From UBA11090 sp035560555 (GTDB lineage: Bacteria > Spirochaetota > Spirochaetia > Treponematales > Rectinemataceae), in the NCBI GenBank assembly GCA_035560555.1, contig DATMZF010000071.1, forward strand, positions 1-18,414: DNA of 18,414 nucleotides. Reading direction: 5' to 3'. Position numbers and translations under genes: made by a program. Shown here piece after piece: positions 13,621 through 18,414 of this stretch; positions within the stretch are counted from its first letter, which is position 1; each line of letters starts with the position of its first letter. The notes beneath the pieces are model-generated. The model saw nothing but the letters and a program-made list of their open reading frames with translations. It made no database searches and was not told the DNA's origin.

Positions 13621-16158
13621 TCAGGCCCAGCGCATCATTCCCGGAACGAAACGATCGCCCAAGGCGGGATGCTTGGGAAGTATCCTTATGGAATAGCCGA
13701 TCTGCCCGGTGAGCTTTCCGTTGACGGCGGCGTCGTATTTCCAGACCGAACCTTCGTTCGAGGCGGCGGTCATTTCGGTCCTCTCGGGCGACTGTATCTC
13801 GCCCTTGCTGGTCAGCGGTCCGCGGTAGCATTCGACGCGCACTTCCTCGGGCGAAAGGCCGGCGAGGTTCACCGTCGCCTCGATGTGGATCTTGGTCCCG
13901 CGCAGGATGACGGGAGGCGCGTCGTCGCGGAGTTCCAGGACGGCCACGGAATTCCAGACCGATCCGGCCCTGTCGAGATAGGCCGAGAGCGACCGCGACG
14001 AGGCATAGCCCTCGGCTTTCAGCTTGATGCCTTCCGCCATGGCTGGTTTGTAGTAGCCGTCATAGTACTCTTCGAGCATCCTGTGGGAAGAAAAGTTCTT
14101 GCCGATCGACTTGATCGACGCGCGCATCCTGGCGATCCATTCCCTGGGGAGATTGTCCCTTCCCCGCCTGTAGAAAGTGGGCAGGATTTCGCGCTCGAGA
14201 AGGTCGTAGAGGTCTTCGCTTTCGATCTTGTCCTGCAACTCTTCGTCCTTGTATTCCTCGCCCTGGCCTATGGCCCAGCCGATGTCGGGCTTATAGCCCT
14301 CGGCCCACCAGCCGTCGAGGACGGAGCAGTTGAGGACGCCGTTCATGCCGGCTTTCATGCCCGAGGTGCCCGAGGCTTCCAAGGGGCGGCGCGGCGTGTT
14401 GAGCCAGACGTCGGAACCCGAGGTCATGTAGCGCGACAGGCCCATATCGTAGTCCTCGAGAAACACGAGGCGCCCCAGCACCTCATCCTTGCGCGAGAAG
14501 TGCACGAGCTCCCTGATGATTTCCTTGCCGGGGATGTCGTGGGGGTGGGCCTTGCCGGCGAAAATGATCTGCACCGGCATGGCGCCGTTGGACAAAAGCC
14601 TGATCAGCCGCTCCGGATCGCGCAGGAGAAGGTTTCCCCTCTTGTAGGTGGCGAAGCGGCGCGCGAACGAAAGGGTAAAAATGGAAGGGGACAGGGCGTC
14701 GCCGGCCTTGATGAGAGCCGGATCGGTGATGCCGAGGCGCTCCATCGTGGCGCCGAGCCTGTCCCTGCAGGAGGCGACGAGACGCTCCCTGCGGCGTTCG
14801 TGGGTACGCCACAACTCTTCGTCCGAAACCCTGTCCATTCTGTCCCATATATCCGTGGCGCCCGGTTCGTCGCTGAAGCGCGGGCCGAGGAAACGGTCCA
14901 GGAGGGTGAGCATGTCGTGGCTGATCCATGTCCTGGGGTGAACGCCGTTCGTGACGTGGCCGATGGGAATTTCTTCGATGGGCAGCTGAGGCCAGAGGTT
15001 TTTCCACATCGCCCGGCTCACTTCACCGTGGAGATCGGAAACGCCGTTCGCGTAGGCCGAAAGCTTTATGGCGAAAACCGTCATGCAGAAGCTTTCGTTG
15101 TTGTCGCCTGGGTTTTCCCGGCCGAGGGAGAGAAAATGCCCCCAGTCGACGCCGAGTTCCTGCATCCAGCGGCGGAAATACTTGTCGATGAGGTCGATGC
15201 CGAAACGCTCGTTGCCCGCGGGAACGGGGGTGTGGGTGGTGAAGATATTCGTGGGAATGAAAGCCTGGATGGCCTCCCGGGGTGAGAGCCCCTGCGCGGC
15301 CATGAGGATCCGGATCCTCTCGAGAGCGAGAAAGGCCGAATGCCCTTCGTTCATATGCGTCGCGGCGACTTCGATGCCGAGGGCCGAGAGCGCCCTGATT
15401 CCGCCGATGCCGAGGACTATTTCCTGGCGAATCCTCATCTCCTTGTCGCCGCCATAGAGCGTGGCGGTGATGATCCTGTCCTCGGGGGCGTTCTCGGGGA
15501 TATTGGTGTCGAGGAGATAGAGACTCGATCGCCCGACTTTCACTTCCCAGATCGCCGCGCGCACCATCTTTCCGGCCAGGTCCACCGAGATGAGGATGGG
15601 CGCGCCGTCGGCGTCGACGCACCGCTGAACCGGCATATTGTACCAGTCATTCTCGGGATAGGATTCCTGCTGGAAACCGTCCGCGTTCAGGTATTGCTTG
15701 AAGTAGCCCTGACGGTATAGGAGACCGACGCCGACAAGGGGAAGGCCCAGGTCGCTCGAGGTTTTCATGTGGTCGCCCGAAAGGATGCCGAGGCCGCCCG
15801 AATAGGTGGGCAGCGAGACATCGATGCCGAACTCCATGGAGAAGTAGGCGGTGACGGGAGCCTTGGGACCCTTGTACCAGGTCTCGCCCTTCTTGTAGCG
15901 CTCGAAGCGATTCTTCACGTCGTTCAGGGAAGCGATGAAGGAGTCGTCCTGCGCTAGCTGGTCAAAGCGTTCCTGGCTCACCATGCCCAGCATTTTGATC
16001 GGGTTCTGGCCGCTCGCCGCCCAGGCGTCCGGGTCTATGCGGATGAAAAGCGAGACGGCCTCGAAGTTCCATGAAAGCCACAGATTGCGCGCGATCGGAT
16101 CGAGGGCGGCGAGTTCGCCTTCCAGCCTCGGTTTTACCGTGTGGGTCAGAATTTTCAT
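13621..16158 (-). CDS. glgP: Alpha-glucan (glycogen/maltodextrin) phosphorylase, DUF3417-containing type
   Basis: The 845-residue cytoplasmic enzyme belongs to GT35 phosphorylases and would release glucose-1-phosphate from glycogen or maltodextrins using PLP. The N-terminal DUF3417 helical region is recognisable (RNLWLSWNFEAVSLFIRIDP, 24-43). PVTAYFSMEFGI (101-112) and TYSGGLGILSGDH (118-130) open the catalytic domain. Further motifs are ATHMNEGHSAF (266-276), TTHTPVPAGNE (307-317) and PIGHVTNGVHPRTW. The PLP segment is EASGTSGMKAGMNGVLN, with the Schiff-base Lys602. A C-terminal beta-sandwich follows after about 740, ending VPGMMRWA. Length and order match the archaeal/Thermus-like branch, not the E. 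coli GlgP/MalP type, and all motifs look intact. It lies 23 bp after the helicase-like gene and 37 bp before the NRAMP gene, all on the same strand. Confidence 0.93.
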   Translation of the reverse strand: MKILTHTVKPRLEGELAALDPIARNLWLSWNFEAVSLFIRIDPDAWAASGQNPIKMLGMVSQERFDQLAQDDSFIASLNDVKNRFERYKKGETWYKGPKAPVTAYFSMEFGIDVSLPTYSGGLGILSGDHMKTSSDLGLPLVGVGLLYRQGYFKQYLNADGFQQESYPENDWYNMPVQRCVDADGAPILISVDLAGKMVRAAIWEVKVGRSSLYLLDTNIPENAPEDRIITATLYGGDKEMRIRQEIVLGIGGIRALSALGIEVAATHMNEGHSAFLALERIRILMAAQGLSPREAIQAFIPTNIFTTHTPVPAGNERFGIDLIDKYFRRWMQELGVDWGHFLSLGRENPGDNNESFCMTVFAIKLSAYANGVSDLHGEVSRAMWKNLWPQLPIEEIPIGHVTNGVHPRTWISHDMLTLLDRFLGPRFSDEPGATDIWDRMDRVSDEELWRTHERRRERLVASCRDRLGATMERLGITDPALIKAGDALSPSIFTLSFARRFATYKRGNLLLRDPERLIRLLSNGAMPVQIIFAGKAHPHDIPGKEIIRELVHFSRKDEVLGRLVFLEDYDMGLSRYMTSGSDVWLNTPRRPLEASGTSGMKAGMNGVLNCSVLDGWWAEGYKPDIGWAIGQGEEYKDEELQDKIESEDLYDLLEREILPTFYRRGRDNLPREWIARMRASIKSIGKNFSSHRMLEEYYDGYYKPAMAEGIKLKAEGYASSRSLSAYLDRAGSVWNSVAVLELRDDAPPVILRGTKIHIEATVNLAGLSPEEVRVECYRGPLTSKGEIQSPERTEMTAASNEGSVWKYDAAVNGKLTGQIGYSIRILPKHPALGDRFVPGMMRWA

Positions 16159-16181
16159 CTCGATTCCACCTTCTCAAGTAC

Positions 16182-18212
16182 TCAGTCTTTATGGGTTCCG
16201 AAAAGATCCTGAAGTTTGCCGAAAAACCCGCGGGGCTTTTCGCTCGTGGCGGGCGTTTCGACCTTCCGCGGGACCTTTTCCTGCTGCTTGGCTTCGACGA
16301 TGGGCGCTTTGGCCTTCATAGCGTTTTCGTTCGGCGCGCCGGCGGCCTTGGTTTCCTGGCCGCGACGGCGTTCGGGACCGCGCTGATCGGGATTTCCGCG
16401 CTCTGGGCCTCGGTGTTCGGGGCCGCGGCGCTCGCTCTCCGGGCGTCCCTTGCGCCGAGGATCGCCTCTGCCACCGTTGGATGCCGGCGTCTGTTCGACG
16501 CGTTTGCCGTATTTTTTCTTGTACAGCGCCATGCGCTCTTCCATCGACATGGCGTAGGGGTCTATGGTCGGAAGATGACCGGCCGGAGACGAGGATCTCG
16601 CCGCGTCTCTCGGCGAGGCTCCCGTTGGGGAGCCATCCAGCCTCGGCCTGTTCTGCCGCGGAACGCCGCTCGAATCGCGCCGGCCAGCGCCGCGCGGCGC
16701 TTCGCTTCTCGGAGCTTGGCTTCGCGGCGCCTCGTCGCGCGGCGCTTCTCTTTGGTCTCCCCGCTCAAGCCTTCCGTCGCGGGCCGCGGGTTCCCCGCGG
16801 TCATCCCCGCCCAGCCGGTCGCCCCTGTCAGGCCTGTCGTCCCTGCCTCGTCGATCGAACCTGCCGCGGAAACGCGGCTCCGGCATCTCGATTCTCTGGC
16901 CCGCGCTCAGGTCCTTGGGCAATTCGATGCCCGCGTCGAGGGGAGCGACCGAGAGAGAGGCGTCGACCATGCGCTGAATGGCGGGAATTCCGTACATGTA
17001 GCGCTCGCAGACGAGATTGTAGAGAAGAGCCTCGGGATCCTGGCGTTTGAGGAAATTGAGGCGTTCAAAATAAAACTCGGGTTCCAGGGGAATGTCGTAG
17101 TTGACGACGGTGAGGAACTCGGGCCTGTTCAGGCCTTTGGCTCCATCGTCGGTGAGGACGAGAACGAAGCTGTCGGCGGGAAAACGCGAAACGGGTGCCT
17201 GCCTAAGAGGCTTGGTCGGCGTGGCCTCAATAGCCGCCACGTCGTTTTCGGAAGCCACAGCCTCGTTTCCGAGAGCGGCCCCTTCATTTCCCGGGGCCGC
17301 CGTCCCATCCGGGGCCGGCTCGGGCTCATCGCGCTTGCCCTTCCAGGTCAATGCCTTGGAGACTATCTGGTTCTTGCGATCGGGGTTGAGATTGCCGGCT
17401 ATATAATCGGCCTCGACGCCGTTCAGGGCAAAGCGGGCCGAGAGCTCGGCCGCCATCGATTTCAGGTTGCAGAAGACACAGAGGTGGCGATTCGTTCCAT
17501 CTTGAAGCAGTTTGAGGATGAACCGCAGCTTATTCTCTTCCGCGATGTCGCGCGATATGGTGGAGGTGGTGCCGGCGTAGCCCATGGTCTCGCCGAGCTT
17601 TATTTCCTTGGGGTTGTCAGCGAAGTCCCACGCGAAATTCTTGGCCCTGGGCGTATGCTTGTTCGCTATGACGAGGGTTTTTCTCTCCCACGAGGGCAGA
17701 AGGCTTCCCTGCAGCTTTCGCAGCAGTTCGCCCGGCATCTCGGCCATCAGCTCGGCCTGGTCGGCGATGACGAAACCATAGTCCCTGGGCACGAAGGCGC
17801 CCGTGGGGATGAGATCGTGGAAGGTCTGAACGGCGGCATAGAGCAATTGGGCGTTCTTCACCTCCTCGCTTCCCGCGTTGTCGGCGCCGAGGAGGATAGG
17901 CTTCGATGTTCCCGTCAAGCCATCGGCCATCCGGAACGCCGCGTCGCGCGCCGCCATCGCCGAGGCTTCGTCGCAGCATAGATAGAGGGCCTTGCCCTTC
18001 AACGTCTCGTGCCCGGCATGGGTGAGCCAATAGAGCGCGGGAAAACCGAAGATCTGTTCCCGCTCTTTCTGGATGTCCGTCCGGACGAAAAGATTTTCGT
18101 TTTCCTCGAAGAGGCCCGCGAGCAGCCTTTCGTAGAAAATCGACCGATATGCATTGGATGCGTCCGCGCCCGAAAAAAGCGCCGCATCGATGGAAAAACG
18201 CGATAAATCCAT
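16182..18212 (-). CDS. Degenerate DEAD-box helicase-like protein with Arg/Gly/Pro-rich tail
   Basis: The 676-residue protein has two RecA-like halves resembling DEAD-box RNA helicases, but key catalytic motifs are gone. Residues are numbered from the chosen start. The Walker A region reads VRTDIQKEREQIFGF (about 43-57) with no GKT. The DEAD position reads VIADQAEL (148-155). Motif V is partly kept as VLTDDGAKGLNRPEF (352-366). Motif VI is YFERLNFLKRQDPEA, without HRxGRxxR. Residues 290-346 are an Ala/Glu/Pro insertion. From about 446 the chain is low-complexity and basic, with repeats such as RGRFDRRGRDDRPD, EAPR-type units (489-507) and RGPEHRGPERG. The conserved-looking end is RGFFGKLQDLFG. 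It is probably an RNA-binding scaffold or pseudo-helicase. I chose the ATG at 18212 because AGGA lies six bases upstream. The ATG at 18218 leaves only one base of spacing. Confidence 0.65.
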   Translation of the reverse strand: MDLSRFSIDAALFSGADASNAYRSIFYERLLAGLFEENENLFVRTDIQKEREQIFGFPALYWLTHAGHETLKGKALYLCCDEASAMAARDAAFRMADGLTGTSKPILLGADNAGSEEVKNAQLLYAAVQTFHDLIPTGAFVPRDYGFVIADQAELMAEMPGELLRKLQGSLLPSWERKTLVIANKHTPRAKNFAWDFADNPKEIKLGETMGYAGTTSTISRDIAEENKLRFILKLLQDGTNRHLCVFCNLKSMAAELSARFALNGVEADYIAGNLNPDRKNQIVSKALTWKGKRDEPEPAPDGTAAPGNEGAALGNEAVASENDVAAIEATPTKPLRQAPVSRFPADSFVLVLTDDGAKGLNRPEFLTVVNYDIPLEPEFYFERLNFLKRQDPEALLYNLVCERYMYGIPAIQRMVDASLSVAPLDAGIELPKDLSAGQRIEMPEPRFRGRFDRRGRDDRPDRGDRLGGDDRGEPAARDGRLERGDQREAPRDEAPRSQAPRSEAPRGAGRRDSSGVPRQNRPRLDGSPTGASPRDAARSSSPAGHLPTIDPYAMSMEERMALYKKKYGKRVEQTPASNGGRGDPRRKGRPESERRGPEHRGPERGNPDQRGPERRRGQETKAAGAPNENAMKAKAPIVEAKQQEKVPRKVETPATSEKPRGFFGKLQDLFGTHKD

Positions 18213-18240
18213 ATACATTCCTAAACTATCAAAATATGTG

Positions 18241-18279
18241 CCCGGATCTCCGGGAACGTTTCGCTTCGCGGGTAAGCGA
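18241..18279 (-). promoter_or_regulatory. Two hairpins in the 5' leader of the helicase-like gene
   Basis: Between the promoter and the ATG, two stem-loops are visible: CCCGG-ATCT-CCGGG (18241-18254, plus-strand reading) and TCGCTT-CGCGGGT-AAGCGA (18261-18279). They occupy most of the roughly 65-base leader, before an AT-rich ribosome-binding segment. They may affect mRNA stability or temperature response, as in leaders of some cold-induced RNA helicase genes. Neither is followed by a T run, so they are not terminators. Confidence 0.4.
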
Positions 18280-18282
18280 TAA

Positions 18283-18311
18283 ATGATACCTTAAATAGAT
18301 GGGAAAGTGAA
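18283..18311 (-). promoter_or_regulatory. Sigma-70-like promoter of the minus-strand gene group
   Basis: On the minus strand, TTCACT (complement of 18306-18311) and TATCAT (complement of 18283-18288) are separated by exactly 17 bases. Transcription would start near 18277-18276 and give a leader of about 65 bases before the helicase-like gene. Gaps after that gene are 23, 37 and 2 bp, so this promoter could serve all four minus-strand genes. No other strong promoter was noticed between them. Confidence 0.5.
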
Positions 18312-18414
18312 GGTATAGGCTGCGACTCTCTCGTGCCGGTCGATCGGCTCGGTGTACGGCTCCGGAGTTCGACATATTAGGCAGTTAGAATATGCAAAAT
18401 ACATACAATTAGAA
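18312..18414. other. Window-edge stretch without a recognised gene
   Basis: The last 100 bases hold no credible start codon or RNA gene. The final 45 bases are AT-rich, as in an upstream regulatory region. A short GCCG/CGGC pair (18335-18338 and 18345-18348) is too weak to call. Confidence 0.35.

Noticed and set aside
13459..15285. 608-codon plus-strand open frame
   Set aside because: Antisense to GlgP and the NRAMP N-terminus. The product is a low-information Gly/Val/Glu-rich sequence typical of GC-rich shadow frames.
16071..17981. 636-codon plus-strand open frame
   Set aside because: Antisense to the helicase-like gene. Its Arg/Ala-rich stretches are the complement of the low-complexity tail, and no domain is recognisable.

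Overview
The window is a gene-dense, GC-rich bacterial chromosome segment with ten intact protein genes on the left (+ strand), four on the right (- strand), and one gene relic. No rRNA, tRNA, CRISPR array, insertion sequence or phage gene was seen. The organism is most likely a free-living or gut-type spirochaete (Spirochaetota). This is an inference from the SLGSC lipobox of the metal-binding lipoprotein, its TroA-like three-histidine site and the overall gene repertoire. It is not proven by a marker gene.

Region 1 (37-4605, +) is a sugar or polyol phosphate cluster: an AraM/EgsA-type sn-glycerol-1-phosphate dehydrogenase, a DeoR-family repressor, an FGGY carbohydrate kinase and a HAD-IIB phosphatase. 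The genes are tightly spaced or overlapping and read as one operon. The set of kinase, phosphatase and G1P dehydrogenase recalls the araB-araL-araM part of the Bacillus arabinose operon. Region 2 (4613-5969, +) is a single, AT-richer S41-type secreted peptidase gene with its own sigma-70-like promoter.

Region 3 (6146-9114, +) is a zinc uptake operon: a small ribbon-helix-helix protein with a C-terminal Cys/His cluster, then a substrate-binding lipoprotein, a permease and an ATPase. The genes are joined by ATGA stop/start overlaps. Its promoter carries three GTAATA half-sites, so the small protein is a good candidate for an unusual, non-Fur, zinc-sensing autorepressor. Region 4 (9115-9523) is a decayed or structured stretch ending in a 37-codon remnant of a flavodoxin N-terminus. 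It runs by an ATGA overlap into an MBL-fold hydrolase (9520-10356). A secreted class 3 lipase-like protein follows (10436-11380), and its promoter placement predicts a leaderless mRNA.

Region 5 (11401-18311, - strand) has gene order, in the direction of transcription: a degenerate DEAD-box helicase-like protein with a long Arg/Gly/Pro-rich tail, alpha-glucan phosphorylase (GlgP, DUF3417 type), an NRAMP transporter and a tandem universal stress protein. Gaps are 23, 37 and 2 bp, so one transcript from the promoter near 18283-18311 is plausible. The helicase-like protein lacks recognisable ATPase motifs. The NRAMP protein has Ile in place of the metal-binding Met of TM6. These two proteins and the RHH/zinc-cluster regulator are the most interesting items in the window.
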